From Gammaproteobacteria bacterium (lineage in GTDB: Bacteria; Pseudomonadota; Gammaproteobacteria; Eutrophobiales; Eutrophobiaceae): a stretch of 12,371 nt of DNA. The notes under the pieces were generated by a model that searched no databases, was not told where the DNA came from, and was given only the letters and a program-made list of their open reading frames with translations. Below, in pieces: positions 1 through 5,636 of this stretch. The position numbers and the translations under genes were made by a program. The number at the start of each line of letters is the position of its first letter. Positions within the stretch are counted from its first letter, which is position 1. The stretch is from assembly GCA_015661095.1 (NCBI GenBank), contig JACVQI010000081.1:1-12371 (forward strand), read 5' to 3'.

Positions 1-421
1 TCTTGCGCGGCGCCCGGTTGGTGCTGCTTTTAAAACGGGTATTACCCAAACCGTGGAATCCACCCTTGGCGACCAGCAGACGGTCACCAATGACGTTCAT
101 ATCGCCGATCAGCTCATCCGTATCATCATCATAGACCAGGGTGCCCAGAGGCACGCGGATCACCAAATCCTGGCCTTTCCGGCCGGAACATTGCCGGCCC
201 TGGCCGGCATCGCCGTTCTGGGCCTGAAACAGGCGGGCGTGGCGAAAATCCACCAGCGTATTCAACCCACCATCAACAACCAGATAGATACTGCCACCGT
301 CACCACCGTCGCCGCCATCCGGCCCGCCGCGCGGGACGTACTTTTCGCGACGGAAACTCAGGCAGCCGTCACCGCCCTTACCGGCCTCCACCTTGATGGT
401 TGCTTCGTCGACGAATTTCAT
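1..421 (-). CDS. obgE: GTPase ObgE/CgtA, N-terminal part (gene continues beyond the window edge)
   Basis: This is the 5' part of a ribosome-associated GTPase of the Obg family, which acts in late 50S subunit assembly and stress control. About 140 residues are visible, starting MKFVDEATIKVEAGKGGDG. They form the glycine-rich Obg fold, with the family hallmarks FRREKYVPRGGPDGGDGG (about residues 28-45) and the later GRQCSGRKGQDL and VPLGTLVYDDDT stretches. The G domain with its Walker motifs lies outside the window. The ATG at 419-421 fits the usual Obg N-terminus exactly. It lies downstream of rplU and rpmA on the same strand, the standard order. Oddly, no Shine-Dalgarno is visible: the leader next to the start is made of 14-bp tandem repeats. 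Confidence 0.96.
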   Translation of the reverse strand, partial: MKFVDEATIKVEAGKGGDGCLSFRREKYVPRGGPDGGDGGDGGSIYLVVDGGLNTLVDFRHARLFQAQNGDAGQGRQCSGRKGQDLVIRVPLGTLVYDDDTDELIGDMNVIGDRLLVAKGGFHGLGNTRFKSSTNRAPRK

Positions 422-426
422 AGAAG

Positions 427-482
427 TAAGCTACAAGCCATAAGCTACAAGCCATAAGTTATATGTCATAAGCAACAAACCA
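427..482. repeat. Four tandem copies of a 14-bp repeat in the obgE leader
   Basis: The unit taagctacaagcca occurs perfectly at 427-440 and 441-454. Degenerate copies follow at 455-468 (taagttatatgtca) and 469-482 (taagcaacaaacca, two changes). The array begins five bases upstream of the obgE ATG, so it forms the leader just before the coding region. The unit is related to the family's inverted copies at 554-595. It is too short-period and has no spacers, so it is not a CRISPR array. Its origin and function are unknown. Confidence 0.85.
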
Positions 483-595
483 CCAGTTGAACACAATTAC
501 CTAAAGCCTCCAGGAAGGAAGAAATTTTATTCTATTAACTTCTTCTTACACAGTAGACGGTATCTTATCGCTTGTAGCTTATGGCTTGTAGCTTA
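427..595. repeat. 32-bp inverted repeat (427-458 / 564-595) in the rpmA-obgE gap
   Basis: The left arm 427-458 and right arm 564-595 are reverse complements at 31 of 32 positions, including a perfect 26-bp core (427-452 / 570-595). The loop is about 105 nt. The right arm is itself made of 14-bp units in reverse orientation (595-582, 581-568 and a degraded third). In a leftward transcript reading past the rpmA terminator, the two arms could pair and bury the region just upstream of the obgE start codon. That pairing is inferred. Confidence 0.85.
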
Positions 596-598
596 TTG

Positions 599-632
599 CT
601 AAATAAAAAACCCCGCTCGGTGGCGGGGTTTC
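599..632 (-). terminator. Intrinsic terminator after rpmA
   Basis: Read on the minus strand, an 8-bp stem AACCCCGC/GCGGGGTT (609-616 with 623-630) with a six-base loop is followed by a run of T residues (TTTTTTATTT). It lies about 23 bp past the rpmA stop. It should end most rplU-rpmA transcripts, leaving obgE to read-through or to its own promoter. Confidence 0.85.
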
Positions 633-655
633 GAATACCTGACAGAGACTCCTTT

Positions 656-913
656 TCAGTTCGCCACTATGTGCACATAGGTACGCTTTTTCGGTCCCAT
701 CTGCCGGAACTCAACCTTGCCAGCGGATTTGGCAAACAAGGTATGATCGCGGCCCAGACCGACATTCACACCGGGATGGAATTTGGTGCCACGCTGCCGG
801 ACGATGATGTTGCCGGCCTTCACGCTTTCGCCACCGAAATGCTTGACGCCCAATCGTTTGGATTGTGAATCGCGGCCATTTTTACTGCTGCCGCCTGCTT
901 TTTTATGTGCCAT
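656..913 (-). CDS. rpmA: 50S ribosomal protein L27
   Basis: Bacterial L27, 85 residues, the usual length. Its N-terminal tail reaches towards the peptidyl transferase centre. The sequence starts MAHKKAGGSSKNGRDS and continues with SKRLGVKHFGGE and NIIVRQRGTKFHPG, all typical of the family. There is no Firmicutes-type cleavable N-terminal extension. A GGGAG about nine bases upstream supports the ATG at 911-913. It sits 22 bp after rplU on the same strand and is followed by an intrinsic terminator, so rplU-rpmA form the core of the transcript with obgE beyond. Confidence 0.98.
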   Translation of the reverse strand: MAHKKAGGSSKNGRDSQSKRLGVKHFGGESVKAGNIIVRQRGTKFHPGVNVGLGRDHTLFAKSAGKVEFRQMGPKKRTYVHIVAN

Positions 914-935
914 AGCTAACTGCTCCCAGGATGTT

Positions 936-1250
936 CTATTTAGTCTTGATGTCGGTAATTGCCAGTTCAGTATAGGCCTGTCTATGGCCCATTTGCCGGC
1001 GGTAATTTTTCCGCCGCCTGAATTTAATCACCCTGATTTTGTCACCGCGGCCCTGCTCCTTGACCTCCGCCGAGACTGTAGCGCCCTGCACCAAAGGCTT
1101 CCCGACCGTCACATTCTCACCGTCCGCAATCAGCAGTACATCGGTTATGTCGATTTTATCGCCGGCCTTTGCCTCCAGTTTTTCAACTCGAATCAGGTCG
1201 CCTGCCGCGACTTTATATTGTTTTCCACCACTTTTAATAACTGCATACAT
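936..1250 (-). CDS. rplU: 50S ribosomal protein L21
   Basis: Ribosomal protein L21, 104 residues from the chosen start, which is standard for gammaproteobacteria. It binds 23S rRNA in the large subunit. The N-terminus MYAVIKSGGKQYKVAAGD and the C-terminal KFRRRKNYRRQMGHRQ stretch are signature regions. An in-frame ATG at 1266-1268 would add six residues (MKRQIP). The start at 1248-1250 is preferred because it matches the conserved L21 N-terminus and has an AGAGG about nine bases upstream. It is the first gene of the rplU-rpmA-obgE cluster, divergent from ispB. Confidence 0.97.
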   Translation of the reverse strand: MYAVIKSGGKQYKVAAGDLIRVEKLEAKAGDKIDITDVLLIADGENVTVGKPLVQGATVSAEVKEQGRGDKIRVIKFRRRKNYRRQMGHRQAYTELAITDIKTK

Positions 1251-1307
1251 GGGAATTTGCCTCTTCATCCACCAATCCGGCTTTGACTTAATCTTGAAAG
1301 GGGGCAG

Positions 1308-1336
1308 ATTCTAAGGAATTCAACACATTCATACAA
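1308..1336 (-). promoter_or_regulatory. Candidate sigma-70 promoter for rplU-rpmA
   Basis: On the minus strand, TTGTAT (1331-1336) and TAGAAT (1308-1313, five of six matches to TATAAT) are separated by exactly 17 bp. The predicted start lies about 50 bases before the rplU ATG. It is a motif match only; the -35 element is weak. Confidence 0.5.
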
Positions 1337-1642
1337 GCAAAAAGACTGGCGCAATCGCAAGTTCCTGTGTGATTTCGGGATAAACATCCTGAGTAATTTG
1401 TATCCAATTGTATTTCAAGGGATATTTTTATTCTGATTTATGAACTACCAGAGCCATCAACACCTGGCTGAATAGCACGTTGCAGCTCACCACAGCGTGA
1501 TCATTTCAGCCGCCAAAAAATAACGCCATATTAGTCGCCATATCATTGGCAATCATCGGTAACATTGGCACAATGGCGCCAATTAAACCCAGCATGATTC
1601 GCAGTGAAACCAACCATCAATAAAGTACCGGTCCGGGATTAT
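1337..1642. other. Divergent rplU-ispB intergenic region
   Basis: No convincing gene is seen here. The stretch must carry the ispB promoter, but no clear hexamer pair stands out; TTGTAT followed 17 bp later by GATATT near 1399-1427 is a weak candidate. A nested hairpin lies at 1466-1511, with outer stem GGCTGAA/TTCAGCC and inner stem CACGTTG/CAGCGTG. Next to it, on the minus strand at 1506-1595, is a 29-codon hydrophobic open frame (MLGLIGAIVPMLPMIANDMA and on to a stop). It has no visible ribosome binding site and may be a remnant or chance. Confidence 0.4.
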
Positions 1643-2611
1643 ATGGATATTCATTCCATCCGGGCCTTGATCACCAATGACATGGACAAGGTCAACAAAT
1701 TAATCGAGCAGCGGCTGAATTCCGACGTCACTTTAATCAACCAGCTTTCCCATTATATCGTCAACAGCGGCGGCAAGCGGTTGCGCCCGGCCCTGGTACT
1801 GCTCAGTGCCGGTATATTCGCCTATAAAGGGGATAAACATCTGGAACTCGCGGCCATTATAGAATTCATCCACACTGCCACGCTGCTGCACGATGATGTG
1901 GTCGATGCCTCGGCATTACGCCGCGGCCGGGAAACCGCAAACCAGCGCTGGGGCAATGAGGCCAGCGTCCTGGTCGGTGATTTCCTCTACTCCCGCTCGT
2001 TCCAGATGATGGTGGAAGTCGGCTCAATGCCGGTCATGAAAGTCCTGGCGGACGCCACCAATACCATCGCCAAAGGGGAAGTACAGCAGTTACTCAACCA
2101 GCATAATGCCGATACTTCCGAAGCCAGTTATCTGGAAGTGATCAATAACAAAACCGCCAGGTTATTCGAGGCCGCCGCGCAACTGGGAGCGATTATCAAC
2201 GCCTGTCCCGCGGAGCAGGAAACAGCTCTGGCTGCCTACGGCAGGCATCTCGGCACGGCCTACCAATTGATCGATGACGTTCTGGATTACAGCGCGGAAT
2301 CAACGGAGTTGGGTAAGAATATCGGTGACGATCTGGCGGAAGGCAAACCGACTTTACCCCTGCTTTATGCCATGTGGCATGGCTCTCCGGGACAAAGTGA
2401 ATTAATTCGCGATGCCATCATTCGCGCCGGCAACAAGGAAATTAACAAAATAAAAACGGCGATTGTCTCCACCGGCGCCATTGACTATACGGCCCGCCTT
2501 GCGCAGGCGGAAGCACGCAAGGCCATGGATGCGCTTAACGGATTACCTCCCTCGGTATATCTCGACGCGCTGTATGGTCTGGCTTGTTTCGCGGTGGAAC
2601 GAACAAATTAA
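1643..2611 (+). CDS. ispB: Octaprenyl-diphosphate synthase (trans-polyprenyl synthase)
   Basis: This enzyme condenses farnesyl diphosphate with successive isopentenyl diphosphates to make the side chain of ubiquinone or menaquinone. From this start it has 322 residues, like E. coli IspB. Visible motifs are SGGKRLRP, the first aspartate-rich motif DDVVD (residues 84-88), and the second DDVLD (211-215). EFIHTATLLHDDVVD and GKNIGDDLAEGKPTLPLL are also family stretches. An upstream GTG at 1604 in the same frame would add 13 residues (MKPTINKVPVRDY) with no counterpart in the family. The ATG at 1643 matches the IspB N-terminus, though its ribosome binding site is weak. Product chain length cannot be read from sequence alone. 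Confidence 0.95.
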   Translation: MDIHSIRALITNDMDKVNKLIEQRLNSDVTLINQLSHYIVNSGGKRLRPALVLLSAGIFAYKGDKHLELAAIIEFIHTATLLHDDVVDASALRRGRETANQRWGNEASVLVGDFLYSRSFQMMVEVGSMPVMKVLADATNTIAKGEVQQLLNQHNADTSEASYLEVINNKTARLFEAAAQLGAIINACPAEQETALAAYGRHLGTAYQLIDDVLDYSAESTELGKNIGDDLAEGKPTLPLLYAMWHGSPGQSELIRDAIIRAGNKEINKIKTAIVSTGAIDYTARLAQAEARKAMDALNGLPPSVYLDALYGLACFAVERTN

Positions 2612-2627
2612 TAATCGTTTTAACGAA

Positions 2628-2676
2628 TGTTGAGATGTAGTTCAGTGTGACATGCGACGATAATCCCATCTCAACA
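2628..2676. repeat. 10-bp inverted repeat downstream of ispB
   Basis: TGTTGAGATG (2628-2637) and its perfect reverse complement CATCTCAACA (2667-2676) enclose a 29-base loop between the ispB stop and the next gene. There is no T run after it, so it is not a standard terminator. It could be a transcript-stabilising stem or an operator-like site. Confidence 0.5.
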
Positions 2677-2720
2677 CAGATTGAACTTCCTATCCTTCAA
2701 GCTGCATCTGGGAGGTAACA

Positions 2721-4841
2721 GTGCCTGATCAGGACATCAAGAATCTGAAACACGGCGGGGGCATCCAGTCCCTCTTCGGGCTACCGTTCCTCGGCATGGG
2801 ATTATTCTTCGCCTACAAGTCCTTCCAGGAGGCTCTGCACTTTCCCGGTGCCTGGATGGGCGTCGTGATCGGAAGCATTTTTGCGCTCGTCGGCGCGGCC
2901 ATCGTCTTCGGCCGTTCCGGTACAATACTCGATCGGCAGCAGCGCACGGTCACGACGTGGTGGGGGCTTCTCGTACCGTTCAGCAGAACGCAACAGCCAG
3001 TGGGACAGGACGCCCGCGTTACCATGTCGAAAGAGACGCGCCGCACCAAGAACGGCAGTTATAATGTGTACCCGGTCAGACTGACTGGCGACAATCTCCA
3101 GATTTCGATGGGTGAGACGAGAGACTTCGAGGAATCGCGCAGACAGGCCGAGGACGTGGCCAAATTCTTCGGCCTGGCGATCCACGATCGCACCGGCGGC
3201 GAGGAGATCGTGCGCGAGGCCGGGACGCTGGATGAATCCGTGCAGGCCCGCGCGCGCCGCCTGGGGATCTCGACACCGCTTCCGCCACAGCCGGACGGAC
3301 ACACATGCACGTTCCAGTATGGCGGCCCTCACGCGACCAGCGTCATCGAACTCCCGCCACCCGGCGCAATGTCGCAGATCGGAAGCCTGATTGGCGCTTT
3401 AATTTTCGCTACTGTCGTGTACTTCATGTTTGTATCCCCCTTTCTGCAGGGGATGCCGGCAGCGGACAACCGGCTGATCCAGTTCATCGTCGGCATGCTG
3501 GTTTTCGCCGTCCCGGTCGGCGGCGGCGCGTACGCGATGCTGAATGCGGCGAAGCTGCGGCAGCGGATCAGCATTTCGACTTCCGGAGTGAATATCACGC
3601 GCGAGAATCTGCTGGGGACAAAGGTGCTGAATTTTCCGGCGCGCGAGATCGAAGAAATTGAAACGACCGGACTGAAAACCGGCAACCCCGGTGCCGTGGT
3701 AGAACAAATGTTGCGCGATGCCGGCGACCAGAAGCCGAAGCAGCAGGAGCAGATGCGGCGCCTGGCGCCGAAACTGGTCAAATTCACCGATTTGGGAGGT
3801 AACTACAGCACTGATGCAGGTAGCGTCATCATTCGCAGCGACTGCGCCACCGTCGAATTGGGTGCTCACCTCAAGCGCGCGGAAAAAGAATGGCTGCACA
3901 ATGCGATCGTGCATGTCCTCACTTCGGACAAATCCGGACCGGTCTCATCGCCCGCAGCGGCAGCCACGAAACCAGCGCCGGCCGCGACACACGCCCAAAG
4001 AAAGCCCGCAATGGAGTCGCCTGTCTCCGATTACTCCATGCAGCCCGGCAAGGTGCAGCGCAAGTCGGGCAGCGGCTGGGCGATCTCTCTCGTCGGCGTG
4101 GCGGCGCTGACCTTCGTGCTGTATCAGAATGGCATATTGAATAAATTCATGCCGCAGGGAGATCAATCCGCCCCAGTGCCGGTTGCGCAACCTTCTCCCG
4201 CGCCCGCTGCGTCAGTTGTTACCGGAGCGTCCGCGCCACAGTCCGGCACTGTACAACTGGCCGTCATCGGCAGATCCACTTTTCCGCAGGAGGATTTCCT
4301 CGACGTCAACCCGGAACTCCAGATGCTCGCTGACAACCTGGACAGAACCTATGGCTATGGCGAAGCCATCATCGGCGTGAAGCTGTACGAACATGGACTC
4401 GTGTACGAGGCGAAGAAGCAGGTTGAGGAACAGGAGTGGGCCTGGCTGCATGCGCTGCGTGTGTTGCAGATGTATCCGCCTGACGAGATCATCAATTTCC
4501 CGGACGTACTGGTCAGCGGCATCGATCAGGAAGTCGTCGCGCGCGGTCTAGGGGGGTTTTACTGGGACCAGTATAAGTACAAGGAATCGTATTTCTACTA
4601 TGACCTCGCCTACAAACTGGCCGAGGATGTTGTGGTGGAAGACGCCGAGCGCAACCGGCGGCTGGCCTCGAATTCAGCCGGGATCATGGCGACCGCATGC
4701 TATCTAGGCAAATGGGAGATCGCCGATTACGCCATGGCAGAACTCAAGGAACGCATGAAGACCGTGAGCCCGGAGGAGCAGAAGCGGCTTGATTACTGGG
4801 TGCGCACCGGCGAACCACGGCTGAAGGACCGCAAATGCTGA
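2721..4841 (+). CDS. Unrecognised multi-spanning membrane protein with a helical C-terminal domain, 706 residues
   Basis: I do not recognise a named family. Hydrophobic segments fall at about residues 17-33, 44-64, 219-241, 252-273 and 453-468. After the second segment, a region with GTILDRQQRTVTTWWG (67-82) looks beta-rich. A second similar region follows the fourth segment (about 281-400), so residues 1-400 may be a duplicated 'two helices plus beta domain' unit; that is inference. Low-complexity Pro/Ala linkers (405-425 and 482-510) flank the fifth helix. Residues about 520-706 are helical and rich in Tyr, Trp and Glu, plausibly TPR-like, and probably lie across the membrane from the middle domain. 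The GTG start has a strong GGAGGT at 2711-2716. It lies between ispB and a duplicated tRNA-Pro locus, suggesting an accessory insertion. Confidence 0.85.
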   Translation: MPDQDIKNLKHGGGIQSLFGLPFLGMGLFFAYKSFQEALHFPGAWMGVVIGSIFALVGAAIVFGRSGTILDRQQRTVTTWWGLLVPFSRTQQPVGQDARVTMSKETRRTKNGSYNVYPVRLTGDNLQISMGETRDFEESRRQAEDVAKFFGLAIHDRTGGEEIVREAGTLDESVQARARRLGISTPLPPQPDGHTCTFQYGGPHATSVIELPPPGAMSQIGSLIGALIFATVVYFMFVSPFLQGMPAADNRLIQFIVGMLVFAVPVGGGAYAMLNAAKLRQRISISTSGVNITRENLLGTKVLNFPAREIEEIETTGLKTGNPGAVVEQMLRDAGDQKPKQQEQMRRLAPKLVKFTDLGGNYSTDAGSVIIRSDCATVELGAHLKRAEKEWLHNAIVHVLTSDKSGPVSSPAAAATKPAPAATHAQRKPAMESPVSDYSMQPGKVQRKSGSGWAISLVGVAALTFVLYQNGILNKFMPQGDQSAPVPVAQPSPAPAASVVTGASAPQSGTVQLAVIGRSTFPQEDFLDVNPELQMLADNLDRTYGYGEAIIGVKLYEHGLVYEAKKQVEEQEWAWLHALRVLQMYPPDEIINFPDVLVSGIDQEVVARGLGGFYWDQYKYKESYFYYDLAYKLAEDVVVEDAERNRRLASNSAGIMATACYLGKWEIADYAMAELKERMKTVSPEEQKRLDYWVRTGEPRLKDRKC

Positions 4842-4908
4842 TCAGGTTTTACTGGCGGTGCATCGTACCGTAAACCTACGGCAGGAGGATCGTTGGCCAC
4901 AGAATAAT
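4842..4908. other. Short spacer after the 706-residue gene
   Basis: No gene or clear terminator is visible here. A GCAGGAGG at 4881-4888 resembles a ribosome binding site, but no plausible coding frame follows it. The stretch runs straight into the hairpin cluster. Confidence 0.4.
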
Positions 4909-5037
4909 GTGCGCAGCACCACCCGCATGGCGGAGCACATGGAAGTGCAGAGTACAATTTCGCCAGGAGCGAAATTGAACAGCCGCAGGCTGGCCCGAAG
5001 GGTGAAATACAAGGATGTATGGAATAAATCCTGTCAC
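4909..5037 (+). repeat. Hairpin-cluster repeat, copy A, upstream of the broken tRNA-Pro
   Basis: A row of short perfect hairpins lies in this order. GTGC-GCA-GCAC is at 4909-4919. GCAC-ATGGAA-GTGC is at 4935-4948. CAATTTCGC-CAGGA-GCGAAATTG is at 4955-4977. CAGCC-GCA-GGCTG is at 4980-4992. CCC-GAA-GGG is at 4994-5002. ATACA-AGGA-TGTAT is at 5007-5020. The tail is GGAATAAATCCTGTCAC (5021-5037). GGA-bearing loops and GNA triloops tend to alternate. Copy B at 5257-5387 has the same layout exactly 350 bp on, with compensating base changes in the stems. AUACAAGGAUGU fits the known CsrA SELEX consensus RUACARGGAUGU. It could be a structured RNA element in the 3' region of the preceding gene, a CsrA/Rsm-binding decoy, or a REP/MITE-type dispersed repeat. 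Confidence 0.85.
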
Positions 5038-5055
5038 TCAGAAACAATCTATTTA

Positions 5056-5083
5056 TTTCAAAATCAGCATAAGTCTTTATAAT
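5056..5083 (+). promoter_or_regulatory. Promoter of the degenerate tRNA-Pro copy
   Basis: A perfect TATAAT (5078-5083) lies 12 bases before the tRNA-like sequence, with TTTCAA (5056-5061) 16 bp upstream of it. The same pair with the same spacing precedes the intact tRNA (5405-5432), so the promoter was copied with the gene and still looks usable. Confidence 0.6.
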
Positions 5084-5094
5084 ATGCCTTATGT

Positions 5095-5151
5095 CGGGGA
5101 GTAGCTCAGCTTGATAGAGCACCACATTCGGGACGTGGGGGTCGTAAGTTC
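5095..5151 (+). pseudogene. tRNA-Pro(CGG) fragment, lacking the 3' T arm and acceptor strand
   Basis: These 57 bases match the first 57 bases of the intact tRNA-Pro at 53 positions. The four differences all fall at constrained places. One is in the acceptor stem (CGGGGTG to CGGGGAG). One breaks the conserved GG of the D loop. One creates an A-C mismatch at the base of the anticodon loop. One alters the T stem (GTAGG to GTAAG). After TTC the sequence leaves the tRNA and enters an inverted-repeat element. No complementary 3' acceptor strand or CCA follows. The CGG anticodon is retained. It is read as a decayed duplicate, not a working tRNA. Confidence 0.88.
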
Positions 5152-5257
5152 ACAAATTTGTCAGGAACAAATTTATTCGCCACATCCCTGTGGCTCACCT
5201 TTCAGGCCATTTTTCTCCGAAAAATGTTCAAAACTTGTTCCTGACAGTTTTGTGAAC
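5148..5257 (-). repeat. Inverted hairpin element (copy C) bounded by a 27-bp inverted repeat
   Basis: The ends 5148-5174 and 5231-5257 are reverse complements at 24 of 27 positions (outermost GTTCACAAA). Inside, read on the minus strand, are CATTTTT-CGGAG-AAAAATG (5226-5208) and GCCACA-GGGA-TGTGGC (5194-5179). These are followed by GAATAAAT and, after a few bases, CCTGACA. That order resembles the second half of copies A and B, ending in GGAATAAATCCTGTCA. It therefore looks like a third, diverged member in the opposite direction. It begins exactly where the first tRNA copy loses its T arm. No reading frame for a transposase is present. Confidence 0.7.
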
Positions 5258-5387
5258 GTGCGCAGCACGGCCCGTTAGGGCGGAGCGCATGGATGCGCGG
5301 AGTACAAAATTGCCGGGAGCAATTTTGAACGCGCGCAGCGCGGCCCGTAGGGTGGAATACAGGGACGTATGGAATAAATCCTGTCAC
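5257..5387 (+). repeat. Hairpin-cluster repeat, copy B, upstream of the intact tRNA-Pro
   Basis: This has the same layout as copy A. CGTGC-GCA-GCACG is at 5257-5269, and CCC-GTTA-GGG at 5271-5280. GCGCA-TGGA-TGCGC is at 5285-5298. CAAAATTGC-CGGGA-GCAATTTTG is at 5305-5327. CGCGC-GCA-GCGCG is at 5330-5342, and CCC-GTA-GGG at 5344-5352. ATAC-AGGGAC-GTAT is at 5357-5370. The tail is GGAATAAATCCTGTCAC (5371-5387). Against copy A, the nine-base stem differs at three positions, all compensated on the other arm, so pairing is conserved rather than sequence. AUACAGGGACGU differs from the CsrA consensus at one base. Confidence 0.87.
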
Positions 5388-5404
5388 CAAATAACAATCT
5401 TTTA

Positions 5405-5432
5405 TTTCAAAAACAGTATATGCCTTTATAAT
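5405..5432 (+). promoter_or_regulatory. Promoter of tRNA-Pro
   Basis: TTTCAA (5405-5410), a 16-bp spacer and a perfect TATAAT (5427-5432) lie 11 bp before the tRNA 5' end. It is identical in layout to the promoter before the broken copy. Confidence 0.65.
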
Positions 5433-5443
5433 ATGCTGCAAGT

Positions 5444-5520
5444 CGGGGTGTAGCTCAGCTTGGTAGAGCACCACGTTCGGGACGTGGGGGTCGTAGGTTC
5501 AAATCCTGTCACCCCGACCA
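5444..5520 (+). tRNA. tRNA-Pro, anticodon CGG
   Basis: A full 77-base cloverleaf with encoded CCA. The acceptor strands are CGGGGTG and CACCCCG; the D arm is GCTC/GAGC with GG in the loop. The anticodon arm is CCACG-TTCGGGA-CGTGG, giving anticodon CGG. The T arm is GTAGG-TTCAAAT-CCTGT, with two wobble pairs. It reads CCG proline codons and corresponds to E. coli proK in anticodon. It is the intact member of a tandem pair. Its T arm and 3' strand contain AAATCCTGTCAC, which also ends the hairpin repeats just upstream. Confidence 0.96.
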
Positions 5521-5587
5521 ATCTATTAATTTAAAAATGAGCTGCCCCTGGGTACGGAGTGACCGGTGATCGTTGTTGCCAGTAACC

Positions 5588-5617
5588 TTGAATGGCGTAT
5601 AGTTACCGGTGTATAAC
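5588..5617 (+). promoter_or_regulatory. Candidate promoter of the small secreted protein gene
   Basis: TTGAAT (5588-5593) and TATAAC (5612-5617) are separated by 18 bp. The start would fall just before the ribosome binding site, leaving a very short leader, so confidence is limited. Confidence 0.35.
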
Positions 5618-5636
5618 CATAACTAAGGAGACCAAC

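Noticed and set aside
53..457. Plus-strand 134-codon frame at the left edge
   Set aside because: It is the antisense shadow of obgE, whose minus-strand product matches the Obg family along its whole visible length.
427..482. Tandem 14-bp units as a CRISPR array
   Set aside because: Units are contiguous with no spacers, are shorter than any CRISPR repeat, and have no cas genes nearby.
783..1286. Plus-strand 167-codon frame
   Set aside because: It is antisense to rpmA and rplU, which are unambiguous ribosomal protein genes.
2802..3332. Minus-strand 176-codon frame and other long antisense frames within 2721-4841
   Set aside because: They overlap the 706-codon plus frame, which has an ideal ribosome binding site and coherent membrane segments. 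Antisense frames are expected in GC-rich coding DNA.
4858..5082. Plus-strand open frame of 74 codons across copy A
   Set aside because: It runs through the hairpin cluster and into the tRNA promoter. Changes between copies A and B preserve stem pairing rather than codons.
4793..5125. Minus-strand open frame of 110 codons starting MVLYQAEL
   Set aside because: It is antisense to the hairpin repeat and the tRNA-Pro fragment. A sister frame starting the same way (5202-5474) is antisense to the other copy, so the similarity comes from the DNA repeat, not from a protein family.
2721..5520. A complete integrative element or genomic island at tRNA-Pro
   Set aside because: There is no integrase, transposase or relaxase gene, and no full 3' tRNA duplicate that would mark an attachment site pair. 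Only a single cargo-like gene and repeats are present.
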